Assembly: GCF_900111315.1 (NCBI RefSeq)
Contig: NZ_FOGU01000008.1
Location: 140,530 to 204,529 of the forward strand
From: Tranquillimonas rosea
GTDB lineage: Bacteria > Pseudomonadota > Alphaproteobacteria > Rhodobacterales > Rhodobacteraceae
Length of the DNA stretch: 64,000 bases
Reading direction: 5' to 3'
Each line of letters begins with the position of its first letter. Position 1 is the first letter of the stretch. The translations under genes and the position numbers were made by a program. The notes under the pieces were generated by a model. The model was not told the origin of the DNA and did not search any database. It saw nothing but the letters and a program-made list of their open reading frames with translations. Positions 41,725 through 51,172 of the stretch are shown in pieces.

Positions 41725-41901
41725 GGGCGCACCTTTACCCTGCCGGACGGCGGGCCTATAAGCGCCGGCAAGATGGCCTTTCATGCGATACACCGGCGAA
41801 TTAGCGGCCCGGCGCTCTGACTGCGGAGCGGCCGGGACAATGGCGTCGATTGCCGCGCCGACCTTCACGCCCTTTCCATCTCCAGCCTGAGGATTCCCCT
41901 C

Positions 41902-44811
41902 ATGTGCGCCGACACGACCGACACGACCGAAGACTACCGCGACACGCTGAACCTGCCGCAGACCGACTTTCCCATGCGGGCCGGCCTGCCCAAGCGCGAG
42001 CCCCAGTGGCTCGAGCGCTGGGAGCGGATCGGCGTCTATGACCGGCTGCGCGAGAAGGAGGGGCGCGAGGCGTTCATCCTGCACGACGGTCCGCCCTATG
42101 CGAACGGGCACCTGCATATCGGCCACGCGCTGAACAAGGTGCTCAAGGACATGGTGGTGCGCAGCCAGCAGATGATGGGCAAGGACGCCCGCTATGTCCC
42201 CGGGTGGGATTGCCACGGTCTGCCGATCGAGTGGAAGATCGAGGAACGGTACCGCGCCAAGGGCATGGACAAGGACACCGTCCCGGTCGTGGATTTCCGC
42301 CAGGAATGCCGCCGCTTCGCCGAGGGCTGGATCGACGTGCAGCGCGACGAGTTCAAGCGGCTCGGCGTCACCGGCAAGTGGGAAAAGCCCTACCTGACGA
42401 TGGACTTCCACGCCGAACGCGTGATCGCGGAAGAGTTCCAGACCTTCCTGATGAACGGCACGCTCTACCAGGGGTCCAAGCCGGTGATGTGGTCGCCGGT
42501 GGAAAAGACCGCGCTGGCCGAGGCCGAGGTCGAGTATCACGACCGCCAGACCGAGGCGATCTGGGTGCGGTTCCCGGTGGTTCGGGCCGGCTCGGACGAC
42601 CTGTCGGCCTCGACGGTGCTGATCTGGACCACGACCCCCTGGACCATCCCGCAGAACCGGGCGATCTGCTTTGGCCCCGAGATCGCGTACGGTCTCTACG
42701 AGGTCACCGGCACGCCCGAGGAATGCTGGGCCAGACAGGGCGAGACGCTGCTGATGGCCGATGCGCTGGCCGAGGGCGTGATGGCGCAGTCGCGCCTGGA
42801 CGACGCGATGTATCGCCGTCTCCGCGACGTGAGCGCGGACGAACTGGCCGGCCTCGTCTGCGCGCATCCGCTGCGCGGGGCCGAGGGCGCGGCGGCCGAG
42901 TGGGACTATGACGTGCCGCTCTTTACCGGCGACCACGTCACCGACGACGCCGGCACCGGCTTTGTCCACACCGCCCCCAGCCACGGCGACGACGACTACC
43001 AGATCGGCCGGGCGCACGGGCTGGAGATGACCTACAACATTGGCGACGACAGCGCCTTCCGCGCCGATCTGCCGTTCTTCGGCGGCGAGCGCGTCATCAA
43101 GGAAAACGGCAAGCCGGGCGGCGCGAACAAGTCCGTCATCGAAAAGCTCAAGCAGGTCGAGGCGCTGATCGCGCTCAAGCGGATCACTATCTCTGACGCC
43201 CATTCCTGGCGCTCGAAGGCGCCGGTCATCCGTCTGAACCGCCCGCAATGGTTCGCCGCCATCGATCGCGCGGTGGGCGACGGCAAGGACACCTATGGCA
43301 CCACCATCCGCGAGCGGGCGCTGACCTCGATCGACGAGCTGGTGACATGGACGCCCCGGACGGGGCGCAACCGCCTGTACTCGATGATCGAGAACCGGCC
43401 CGACTGGGTGCTCAGCCGCCAGCGCGCCTGGGGCGTGCCGCTAACCTGCTTCACCAAGCGGGGCGCCAAGCCCGATGACGCGGACTTCCTGCTGCGCGAT
43501 CCGGCGGTCAACGCCCGCATCGTCGAGGCGTTCGAGGCGGAAGGCGCCGATGCCTGGTATGCCGAGGGCGCCAAGGCGCGGTTCCTGGGCAACGAGTACG
43601 ACCCCGAGGAGTACGACCAGGTCTTCGACATCCTCGACGTGTGGTTCGACAGCGGCTCGACCCATGCTTTCGTGCTGCGCGACCGCGAGGACGGGACCGA
43701 GGACGGCATCGCGGATCTGTATCTCGAAGGCACGGACCAGCACCGCGGCTGGTTCCATTCCTCGATGCTGCAGGCCTGCGGAACGACGGGCAGGGCGCCC
43801 TATCGCGGCGTGCTGACCCACGGCTTCACGCTGGACGCCAAGGGCAACAAGATGTCCAAGTCGCTGGGCAACACGGTGGCGCCCGACGACGTGACCAAGC
43901 AGTTCGGCGCCGACATCCTGCGGCTCTGGGTGGCGCAGTCGGATTATACCGGCGACCTGCGGATCGGTGACGAGATCCTCAAGGGCGTGGCCGACAGCTA
44001 TCGCCGCCTGCGCAACACGATGCGGTTCCTGCTGGGGAACCTGCCCAAGGAGGTGCCGCAGGTCGATCCCGCCGAGATGCCCGAGCTGGAGCGCTGGGTG
44101 CTGCACCGCCTGGCCGAGCTGGATGAAACGGTGCGCAAGGGCTACGCCGCCTACGATTTCCAGGGGGTGTTCCAGTCGGTCTTCACCTTTGCCACGGTGG
44201 ACCTGTCGGCGGTCTATTTCGACATCCGCAAGGACGCGCTATATTGCGATGCCGACGACAGCCCGCGGCGCCGGGCGGCGCTGGCGGTGCTGGACATGCT
44301 GTTCCACCGGCTGACGACCTGGCTGGCGCCGATCCTGACCTTCACCATGGAAGAGGTCTGGCTGGAGCGGTTCCCCGGCGATGACAGTTCGGTCCACCTG
44401 CAGGACATCCCCGAGACCCCGCAGGACTGGCGCAATCCGGCGCTGGCGGCCAAGTGGGACAAGATCCGCCGCGCCCGCCGCGTCGTGACCGCCGCGCTGG
44501 AGATCCAGCGGCGCGAGAAGGTGATTGGCGCCTCGCTCGAGGCGGCGCCGATCGTCCATGTCGAAGAGCCCGAGACGCTCGAGGCGCTGAGATCGGTGGA
44601 TTTCGCCGACATCTGCATCACCTCCGCGATCGAGGTGACCGGGGCGCCCGCGCCCGAGGACGCCTTCCGCCTGCCGGAAGTGCCGGGCATCGCCGTGGTC
44701 TTTGCCACGGCCTCGGGCGAGAAGTGCCAGCGCTGCTGGAAGATCCTGCCCGATGTCGGCAGCCACAGCCATCCCGGCGTGTGCGGCCGCTGCGACGAGG
44801 CGCTGGACTGA
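41902..44811 (+). CDS. ileS: Isoleucyl-tRNA synthetase
   Basis: 969 residues, class I. HIGH motif GHLHIGHAL (HIGH at 72-75), KMSKS motif at 650-654 (GNKMSKSLGN), CP1 editing domain with WTTTPWTIPQNRAI, anticodon-binding domain and a C-terminal zinc finger (CQRCWKILPDVG, CGRCDEAL). Bacterial type; the DUF3253 gene starts three bases after the stop. The 177 bp before the ATG contain GCCTATAAGCGCC, a possible -10, and no recognisable leader structure. Confidence 0.96.
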   Translation: MCADTTDTTEDYRDTLNLPQTDFPMRAGLPKREPQWLERWERIGVYDRLREKEGREAFILHDGPPYANGHLHIGHALNKVLKDMVVRSQQMMGKDARYVPGWDCHGLPIEWKIEERYRAKGMDKDTVPVVDFRQECRRFAEGWIDVQRDEFKRLGVTGKWEKPYLTMDFHAERVIAEEFQTFLMNGTLYQGSKPVMWSPVEKTALAEAEVEYHDRQTEAIWVRFPVVRAGSDDLSASTVLIWTTTPWTIPQNRAICFGPEIAYGLYEVTGTPEECWARQGETLLMADALAEGVMAQSRLDDAMYRRLRDVSADELAGLVCAHPLRGAEGAAAEWDYDVPLFTGDHVTDDAGTGFVHTAPSHGDDDYQIGRAHGLEMTYNIGDDSAFRADLPFFGGERVIKENGKPGGANKSVIEKLKQVEALIALKRITISDAHSWRSKAPVIRLNRPQWFAAIDRAVGDGKDTYGTTIRERALTSIDELVTWTPRTGRNRLYSMIENRPDWVLSRQRAWGVPLTCFTKRGAKPDDADFLLRDPAVNARIVEAFEAEGADAWYAEGAKARFLGNEYDPEEYDQVFDILDVWFDSGSTHAFVLRDREDGTEDGIADLYLEGTDQHRGWFHSSMLQACGTTGRAPYRGVLTHGFTLDAKGNKMSKSLGNTVAPDDVTKQFGADILRLWVAQSDYTGDLRIGDEILKGVADSYRRLRNTMRFLLGNLPKEVPQVDPAEMPELERWVLHRLAELDETVRKGYAAYDFQGVFQSVFTFATVDLSAVYFDIRKDALYCDADDSPRRRAALAVLDMLFHRLTTWLAPILTFTMEEVWLERFPGDDSSVHLQDIPETPQDWRNPALAAKWDKIRRARRVVTAALEIQRREKVIGASLEAAPIVHVEEPETLEALRSVDFADICITSAIEVTGAPAPEDAFRLPEVPGIAVVFATASGEKCQRCWKILPDVGSHSHPGVCGRCDEALD

Positions 44812-44813
44812 CC

Positions 44814-45056
44814 ATGCCCGACGAGGCCGAGATCCGCGACGCGATCCTCGGCCTCGTCCGCAGCCGCGCGGCGGGTAAGACCGTCTGCCCATCGGAGGTG
44901 GCGCGTGGGCTTGCCGACGACTGGCGGCCGCTGATGGACGACGTGTGGCGCGTGGCGGCGGACCTGCACGACGAGGGGCGCCTGGCGGTCACGCAGAAGG
45001 GCGAGGCGGTCGATCCCCGCGCCGCGACGGGGCCGGTGCGGCTGGGCCGGGTCTAG
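44814..45056 (+). CDS. DUF3253 small protein
   Basis: 80 residues: MPDEAEIRDAILGLVRSRAA, CPSEVARGLADDWRPLMDDV and RLAVTQKGEAVDP match the DUF3253 winged-helix-like pattern. Function unknown. It follows ileS by two bases and its stop codon overlaps the opposite-strand stop of the phosphatidylcholine synthase gene (CTAG). Confidence 0.82.
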   Translation: MPDEAEIRDAILGLVRSRAAGKTVCPSEVARGLADDWRPLMDDVWRVAADLHDEGRLAVTQKGEAVDPRAATGPVRLGRV

Positions 45057-45745
45057 CCGCGCTCGGGCACGAGCTGCTGCACGATCCCCACCAGTGCGAG
45101 GTAGACCGACGTTGCCACCAGGCCCCATTGCGCCCAGCTGGCGGGGTGGAAGTCGACCCAGGCCGCCCACGCGGCAAACACCGTCCAGGCGATCGCCACC
45201 GGCAGCGACACTGCGCGCCACCGCTTTGTCCGCACGGGATGGATGAACTTCAGCGGCAGGAACTGCGCCACAGTGATCACCGCGACCAGCGCCAGGATCA
45301 GCCAGAAGCCCGGTTGCAGGCCGAACATCACGACCACGAACATGTTGAACGCGCCGGGAAAGCCCCAGAACGAGTTGTCCGCGGTCTTCATCCGCGTGTC
45401 GGCGAAATAGACCACGCCGGTGAACACGATCACGATCATCGCCAGCCAGCCCATCCAGCCGGGCAGCAGGCCAGAGGCGAACAGCGCGTAGGCGGGGATG
45501 AACACGTAGGTCAGGTAGTCGATGATCAGATCCATCAACACGCCGTCGATCATCGGCGCGTTGGTCTTGACCTCGTACTTTCGTGCGAGCGGACCGTCGA
45601 TGCCGTCGACGGCGAACGCGACGACCAGCCAGAGATACATCAGGTCCCACCGCTCTTCGAACGCGGCGAGCATGGCGAGCATCGCGAAGACCGCGCCGGT
45701 GGCAGTGAGGAGGTGGACCGCGACGGCGCGGAATTGGGCTGTCAT
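45053..45745 (-). CDS. pcs: Phosphatidylcholine synthase (CDP-diacylglycerol:choline)
   Basis: 230 residues with about eight membrane helices. A CDP-alcohol phosphotransferase motif is visible: D50-G-x2-A-R (55), G68, D72 and D76, in VDGIDGPLARKY and MIDGVLMDLIIDYLTY. The longer spacing and YLTYVFIPAYAL are typical of Pcs, which condenses CDP-diacylglycerol with free choline at the inner membrane. It uses the choline imported by the ChoXWV system at the left end of the window. The ATG before TAQFRAV is the only close start. Confidence 0.88.
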   Translation of the reverse strand: MTAQFRAVAVHLLTATGAVFAMLAMLAAFEERWDLMYLWLVVAFAVDGIDGPLARKYEVKTNAPMIDGVLMDLIIDYLTYVFIPAYALFASGLLPGWMGWLAMIVIVFTGVVYFADTRMKTADNSFWGFPGAFNMFVVVMFGLQPGFWLILALVAVITVAQFLPLKFIHPVRTKRWRAVSLPVAIAWTVFAAWAAWVDFHPASWAQWGLVATSVYLALVGIVQQLVPERG

Positions 45746-45821
45746 TTTCTTGTCATGCCGGAAGCGGATGCGCCGCGCAATCGGGCGCGATCCGGGTGGG
45801 GTTATGTGATGCAGCGGCGCG

Positions 45822-46736
45822 TCAGGCGCGCGGATGCGCCTTGGAATAGACCTCGAGCAGCCGCGCGGTGTCGACGGCGGTGTAGGCCTGCGTCGTCGAC
45901 AGCGACGCGTGGCCGAGAAGTTCCTGTATGGCGCGCAGGTCGCCCCCGGCCTCGAGCAGGTGGGTCGCGAAAGAGTGGCGCATCGCGTGGGGCGTCGCGG
46001 TCGAGGGCAGGCCAAGCTGCAGCCGCGCCCGCTCCATCACCTTGGCGACGAGGCGCGGGTTGAGCGCGCCGCCCTTGGCCCCGCGGAACAGCGGGCCGTC
46101 GGCCGGCAGGTCGTAGGGGCACAGCGCGAAATAGGCCGAGACGGCGGCGCGGGCGGCGTCCAGCACCGGCACCTGCCGCTCCTTGCCGCCCTTGCCGTGG
46201 ATCAGCAGGGCGTCGGGCAGCGGGTGGTCGGCGCCGGTCAGCCGCAGCGCCTCTGAGATGCGCAGCCCGCAGCCATAGAGCAGCGTGACCACGGCCATGT
46301 CGCGGGAGGCGATCCAGGCCTCGTCGGACTGCAGCTCGACCGTGTCGATCATCGCGCGGGCCGCGTCTGGATCGAGCGGGCGGGGGAGCTTCTTCTGGAA
46401 CTTCGGCGCGCGGGTGGACAGGATCGCCGTGGGATCGAAGCCCTCGCGCTCGGCCAGGTAGCGGGTGAAGCCCTTGACCGACGACAGCGCGCGGGCGAGC
46501 GATCTCGCGCCCAGCCCGCGGCCGCGTTCATGCGCCATCCAGGCGCGCATGTCGGACAGGCCCACGGCGGCGATCATGTTCGTGCCGCCGCCCTCGTCTA
46601 GGTGGCCCTGCAGGAAGGCAAGCCACGACAGCACGTCCGCGCGATAGGCGGTGCGGGTGTTCTCGGCCGCGCCGCCCATCGCCGCCAGCCCGTCGAGCCA
46701 GCGACCCAGGGCGTCGGTGAGACCCGGCGAGATCAC
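45822..46736 (-). CDS. xerC: Tyrosine recombinase XerC
   Basis: 304 residues, site-specific recombinase resolving chromosome dimers at dif with XerD. Catalytic set: R159 (GCGLRISEAL), K182 (GKGGKERQ), H250 and R253 (PHAMRHSFATH), H276 (LGHASLST), Tyr285 (QAYTAVD). The N-terminal SAM-like domain is present. The start overlaps the end of the DUF484 gene by four bases, a coupling seen in many proteobacteria. It is a core gene, not a sign of an integrated element. Confidence 0.93.
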   Translation of the reverse strand: MISPGLTDALGRWLDGLAAMGGAAENTRTAYRADVLSWLAFLQGHLDEGGGTNMIAAVGLSDMRAWMAHERGRGLGARSLARALSSVKGFTRYLAEREGFDPTAILSTRAPKFQKKLPRPLDPDAARAMIDTVELQSDEAWIASRDMAVVTLLYGCGLRISEALRLTGADHPLPDALLIHGKGGKERQVPVLDAARAAVSAYFALCPYDLPADGPLFRGAKGGALNPRLVAKVMERARLQLGLPSTATPHAMRHSFATHLLEAGGDLRAIQELLGHASLSTTQAYTAVDTARLLEVYSKAHPRA

Positions 46737-47440
46737 GACAGCCAGCGCCGCATCTGGCGCTCGAACACGCCGCCGAAGAACGCCAGAAGGTCGGTGCCCT
46801 GCGCGGCGGTGAACAGCTCGGGATCGGTCGCGCCCATCGCCAGCATGCCGGGCAGACGGCCCTCGCCGAAGTCCAACTTGATGCAGGCCTCGGATTGCAG
46901 CTTGCGCGCCGTGTCGCCATAGACCGAAGCGTCGGACGGATTGGAGGGCCGCAGCGTGACCTGCCGCACGGGGACGTTGCGCCCCTCGGTGATGTAGGCG
47001 TCGACGAAGCCGGGCTCGACCACGTTCAGCACGTCGCCCAGCCGGCGCAGCGCAGGATCGTCGGCGGCGTCCTGCGCCTCGAGCACGAATTTCAGCGCGT
47101 CGATCCGAAGGATGTCGGCGACGTCGCCGCCGAGATTGGCGAGGAAGTCGTCGAACGTCACCGGGTCGAGCATGCGCAGCACGGCCCGGTGCACCTGGTT
47201 GGTCCCTGCGAGGTTCTCATAGGCGGCGGCGATGACGCTGCGATGGGTGTCCTCGAGCCGGTCGAGCCGGGCCTCGAGGCGTTCCATCGCGATGCCGCGC
47301 AGGTCGACCACGTTGCCGCCGAGCGACTTCTCGTTGGCCATGACAAGCGCGCGCATCAGGTCCTGATCCTCGAGGATCGCCTCGGGTTCCGAGAGGATCC
47401 GCTCGCGCAGATCCTCGGCGATCGCATCGCTGCCGCCCAT
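46733..47440 (-). CDS. DUF484 family protein
   Basis: 235 residues. N-terminal helical region (SEPEAILEDQDLMRALVMAN) followed by a GAF-like domain, ending with LLAFFGGVFERQMRRWLS. The ATG before GGSDAIAED follows GAGGGG by five bases; an earlier in-frame ATG lacks a ribosome-binding site. The function of DUF484 is unknown; it often precedes xerC, and here it overlaps xerC by four bases. Confidence 0.88.
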   Translation of the reverse strand: MGGSDAIAEDLRERILSEPEAILEDQDLMRALVMANEKSLGGNVVDLRGIAMERLEARLDRLEDTHRSVIAAAYENLAGTNQVHRAVLRMLDPVTFDDFLANLGGDVADILRIDALKFVLEAQDAADDPALRRLGDVLNVVEPGFVDAYITEGRNVPVRQVTLRPSNPSDASVYGDTARKLQSEACIKLDFGEGRLPGMLAMGATDPELFTAAQGTDLLAFFGGVFERQMRRWLS

Positions 47441-47494
47441 GTCTGCCCCTCGTTCTTGTTCTGCCTGCTCGTTGGGGGACATGCTACATCGGCC

Positions 47495-48148
47495 TCAGAG
47501 GATTTTCTGCCCGGTTTTTTCCCAGTCCTTCAGGAACGCATCGATGCCCTTGTCGGTCATCACGTGGTTCGCCATGGACTTGATCACCGCCGGCGGCGCG
47601 GTGGCCACGTCGGCGCCGATCAGGGCGGCTTCCTTCATGTGGTTGGCGGTGCGGATCGAGGCGGCGAGGATCTGCGTCTCGAAGCCGTAATTGTCGTAGA
47701 TCGTGCGGATGTCCTGGATCAGGTCCATGCCGTCGATGTTCAGGTCGTCCAGCCGGCCGATGAAGGGCGAGATGAAGGTTGCGCCGGCCTTGGCCGCCAG
47801 CAGTGCCTGGTTGGCCGAGAAGCAGAGCGTCACGTTGACCATGTGCCCCTCGTCGGTGAGGTGCTTGCACGCCTTCAGGCCGTCCAGCGTCAGCGGAACC
47901 TTGATCGCGATGTTGTCGGCGATCTTCTTGAGCTCGTGGCCCTCGTTGATCATGCCCTCGGCATCCAGCGCCACCGTCTCGGCCGAGACGGGGCCGTCTA
48001 CCATGTCGCAGATTTCTTTAGTGACTTCCTTGATGTCGCGGCCGGCCTTCATGATCAGCGACGGGTTGGTCGTCACCCCGTCGATCAGGTTCAGCTCGTT
48101 GAGGTCGCGGATGGCGTCCGTGTCGGCGGTATCGACGAAGAATTTCAT
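47495..48148 (-). CDS. fsa: Transaldolase-like / fructose-6-phosphate aldolase family protein
   Basis: 217 residues, short transaldolase type. Signature [16 protein letters not shown] near residue 23, Schiff-base lysine in NIAIKVPLT (K83), and [11 protein letters not shown] further on. Such short proteins act as transaldolase or as fructose-6-phosphate aldolase; sequence alone does not decide. Cytoplasmic. Divergent from priA. Confidence 0.87.
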   Translation of the reverse strand: MKFFVDTADTDAIRDLNELNLIDGVTTNPSLIMKAGRDIKEVTKEICDMVDGPVSAETVALDAEGMINEGHELKKIADNIAIKVPLTLDGLKACKHLTDEGHMVNVTLCFSANQALLAAKAGATFISPFIGRLDDLNIDGMDLIQDIRTIYDNYGFETQILAASIRTANHMKEAALIGADVATAPPAVIKSMANHVMTDKGIDAFLKDWEKTGQKIL

Positions 48149-48240
48149 GGGATCGGTCCTGTCGTGGGTTGCCCGTGGTGTTGCCTGCTAGATAGACCAT
48201 GGGACGCCGTGCTGAAACCCCGTTTGCCGGACCGTGGCCC

Positions 48241-50430
48241 ATGCAGCAACATTTCGACGAGGGTGCGCTGGTTGCCGTGATGACCACGCAACCGCTTGAC
48301 CGTGCACTGGATTACCGGGCGCCAGAGGGGGGCTGCCTGACAGGGGCGTTCGTCGAGGTTCCGCTGGGCCCGCGCAAGGTCGTGGGCGTCGTCTGGGGGG
48401 CAGGCGAGGGCGGCTACGACCTGTCGAAGGTGCGCAGCGTGATCCGCGTGCTCGACGCGGTGCCGATGCGCGACGAGATGCGCGAGTTCCTGGTGCGCGC
48501 GGCGGACTATACCCTGACGCCGCTGCCGGCGATGCTGCGGCTGGCGACGCGGGCGCCCGGGCTGGGCGACCCGCCCTCGATGCGCAAGGTCTATCGTCCG
48601 GGCGACCGCCACCCCGACCGCATGACCGAGCCGCGCCAGCGCGTGCTCGACACGCTGGCGGAATACGGCGGGCTGTCCTTCACGCTGAAGGAACTGGCCG
48701 AGCAGGCGGGCGTCTCGACCGGGGTGATCAAGGGCCTCGTGACCCAGGGGGCCGCCGCCGAAGAGGACAGCCCCCGCGACACGCCCTATCCCCGGCTCGA
48801 CCCCGAGCGGCCCGGAATGACGCTGGCCGACGATCAGGCCACCGCCGCCGCGAGCCTGCGCGAGCGGCTGGCGACGGGCCGCTACGGCACGACCCTGCTG
48901 CGCGGGGTGACTGGGTCGGGCAAGACCGAGGTGTATCTCGAGGCGGTGGCCGAGTGCCTGGCGCAGGGGCGGCAGGCGCTGGTCCTGCTGCCCGAGATCG
49001 CGCTGACGTCTGAGTTCCTGACGCGGGTACAGGCGCGGTTCGGCGCGATGCCGGCCGAGTGGCATTCCGGCGTCACCGCGACCGAGCGGCGGCGCTGCTG
49101 GAAGATGGTGGGCGAGGGCGGCGCGCAGCTGGTCGTCGGCGCGCGCTCGGCGCTGTTCCTGCCGTATCGCGACCTCGGGCTGGTAATCGTCGACGAGGAA
49201 CACGACACCTCCTACAAGCAGGAGGACGGCGTGCTTTACAACGCCCGCGACATGGCGGTGCTTCGCGCGTCGATCTGCGGCGCGCAGGTGATCCTCGCCT
49301 CGGCCACGCCCAGTCTGGAAAGCTGGGCGAATGTCGAGGCGGGCAAGTACCAGAAGCTCGAACTGACCTCGCGCTTCGGCGACGCGGTGATGCCCGAGAT
49401 GCGGGCGATCGACATGCGGTCCGAGGATCTGCCCGGCGCGCAATGGGTGTCCCCGACGCTGCGCGAGGCGGTGCAGCAGCGGATTGACCGGGGGGAACAG
49501 GCGCTCTTGTTCCTCAATCGCCGCGGCTATGCGCCGATCACGCTTTGCCGGGCCTGCGGCCACCAGATCGGCTGCGACCAGTGCGACGCGCGGATGGTCG
49601 AACACCGCTTCCAGAAGCGGCTGGTGTGTCACCAGTGCGGCGAGACGAAACCGATCCCGACGGTCTGTCCCAACTGCGAGGCCGAGGATCGGCTCGCGCC
49701 CGTGGGGCCGGGGGTCGAGCGCCTGGCCGAAGAGACGACGGCGCTGTTTCCCGATGCGCGGGTGGCGGTGCTGTCGTCGGACCTGTTCGGCTCGGCCCGC
49801 GCGATGAAGGCCCAGATCGAGGAGATCGCGCAGGGCGGCGCCGACATCATCATCGGCACGCAGCTGGTGGCGAAGGGGCACAACTTTCCGCTGCTGACGC
49901 TGGTGGGGGTGATCGACGCCGATCTCGGGCTGCAGGGGTCCGACCTGCGGGCGGCCGAGCGGACCTTTCAGCTGATGCGGCAGGTGGCCGGACGGGCCGG
50001 GCGGTCCGAGAAGCCTGGGCTGGCGCTGTTGCAGACGTTCCAGCCCGAACACCCGGTGATCCGCGCGATCCTGGCCGGCGACGAAGACGGGTTCTGGCAG
50101 GCCGAAGCGGCCGAGCGCAAGGCGGCGGGCGTGCCGCCCTATGGCCGGATGGCCGGGATCGTCCTGTCCTCGACCGACGTGCAGGAGGTGTTCGACCTGG
50201 GCACGGCGATGGCCCATCAGGACGACCCGCTGCGGCGGATCGGGGCGCAGGTGTTCGGCCCCGCGCCGGCGCCCATCGCTCGGATCCGCGGGCGGCACCG
50301 GGTGCGGCTTCTGGTCAAGGCGGACAAGGCCGCGCCGCTGCAATCGGCGCTCGCGGCCTGGGTGGGGCAGTTCAAGCTGGCCGGTCAGCTGCGCCTGAGC
50401 GTCGACATCGACCCGCAGAGCTTCTTCTAG
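48241..50430 (+). CDS. priA: Primosomal protein N' (replication restart helicase PriA)
   Basis: 729 residues. Helicase motifs: LLRGVTGSGKTEVYL (Walker A), VIVDEEHDTSYKQ (DEEH box), with a zinc region carrying eight cysteines (CRACGHQIGCDQC, CHQCGETK, CPNCEAED). GADIIIGTQLVAKGHNFP and RQVAGRAGRSEKPG are later motifs. Two in-frame ATGs 42 bases apart are possible (48199 and 48241); neither has a clear ribosome-binding site. The second is chosen as it begins the conserved DEGALVAVMTTQPLDRALDY region. Confidence 0.92.
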   Translation: MQQHFDEGALVAVMTTQPLDRALDYRAPEGGCLTGAFVEVPLGPRKVVGVVWGAGEGGYDLSKVRSVIRVLDAVPMRDEMREFLVRAADYTLTPLPAMLRLATRAPGLGDPPSMRKVYRPGDRHPDRMTEPRQRVLDTLAEYGGLSFTLKELAEQAGVSTGVIKGLVTQGAAAEEDSPRDTPYPRLDPERPGMTLADDQATAAASLRERLATGRYGTTLLRGVTGSGKTEVYLEAVAECLAQGRQALVLLPEIALTSEFLTRVQARFGAMPAEWHSGVTATERRRCWKMVGEGGAQLVVGARSALFLPYRDLGLVIVDEEHDTSYKQEDGVLYNARDMAVLRASICGAQVILASATPSLESWANVEAGKYQKLELTSRFGDAVMPEMRAIDMRSEDLPGAQWVSPTLREAVQQRIDRGEQALLFLNRRGYAPITLCRACGHQIGCDQCDARMVEHRFQKRLVCHQCGETKPIPTVCPNCEAEDRLAPVGPGVERLAEETTALFPDARVAVLSSDLFGSARAMKAQIEEIAQGGADIIIGTQLVAKGHNFPLLTLVGVIDADLGLQGSDLRAAERTFQLMRQVAGRAGRSEKPGLALLQTFQPEHPVIRAILAGDEDGFWQAEAAERKAAGVPPYGRMAGIVLSSTDVQEVFDLGTAMAHQDDPLRRIGAQVFGPAPAPIARIRGRHRVRLLVKADKAAPLQSALAAWVGQFKLAGQLRLSVDIDPQSFF

Positions 50431-50433
50431 AGG

Positions 50434-51102
50434 TCAGCCCATCCCGCTGCGGCTGGGGCGGTTCGCCGCCCGGCGCTGATCGTCGCGCCAGCTCCACAGC
50501 GCGATGGTGCCCCAGCTGAGGCAATAGAGCGCGCCGAGCGACAGCACCACGATGCCGGGCAGGGGGCCAATATCCGCGCGGGCGATCAGTTGCTCCGGAG
50601 AGGTCATCGGTTCGGGGTGCACCGCCAGCTTTCCGAGATAGGCGATGGTCTGGATCAGCAGGATCCAGAAATAGTTCCGGCGGATGCGGCGCCCCAGCGC
50701 GACCCACCGCGTGACATGGTAGCGCGGATGCAGGTAATCCTGCGCCAGCGTACTCTGCCAGCCGTCGTCGACGATCTCGCCGTCGTCCAGCATCGGCGCG
50801 AAGAAATGCGTCTCCATCCAGCGGCACCGGGCCCGCCAGACGTTGAAGTAGCGATAGCGCCGGGCCTCGAGCATCAGGAAGAAGATGATCAGGATGCCCA
50901 CCAGCACCAGCGGCAGCACGGACGCCGCCGGGGACGAGAAGGTGATCGACAGCGCGATCCCCAGCGTGACAACGGCCCAGTTCGTCGTGGTGTCCAGCCG
51001 CGTGCGCCAGAGGGTCGAGCGATAGACCTCGCCGCGGTAGAGATGGGCGAGCGCGCCGATCTCGGCCGATGTCAGCGCCTTGCGCTGGGTCTCCTCGCCC
51101 AT
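50434..51102 (-). CDS. DUF2270 membrane protein
   Basis: 222 residues. Cytoplasmic N-terminus (LTSAEIGALAHLYRGEVYRS), two membrane helices (about 42-80), a loop with LMLEARRYRYFNVWRARCRW, then another helix pair (about 140-195). This pattern is that of DUF2270. Function unknown. The start follows AGGAGGAG. It lies downstream of ruvB on the same strand (70 bp). Confidence 0.82.
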   Translation of the reverse strand: MGEETQRKALTSAEIGALAHLYRGEVYRSTLWRTRLDTTTNWAVVTLGIALSITFSSPAASVLPLVLVGILIIFFLMLEARRYRYFNVWRARCRWMETHFFAPMLDDGEIVDDGWQSTLAQDYLHPRYHVTRWVALGRRIRRNYFWILLIQTIAYLGKLAVHPEPMTSPEQLIARADIGPLPGIVVLSLGALYCLSWGTIALWSWRDDQRRAANRPSRSGMG

Positions 51103-51172
51103 GCCGAACTCCTCCTCCGCTCGGGGCGAGGGTTGCATGCGCGGTGCGGCCGGGCAAGACGGCGGCGGGGGG

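Noticed and set aside
39820..43248. Open frame of over 1100 codons on the minus strand across ktrA, ktrB and ileS
   Set aside because: It runs through three certain genes on the other strand; the translation is rich in R, H, Q and D with no domain. It is a GC-skew shadow.
45822..46736. Tyrosine recombinase as possible integrase of a mobile element
   Set aside because: Full XerC features, coupling to DUF484 and absence of att-like repeats or phage genes mark it as the core dimer resolvase.
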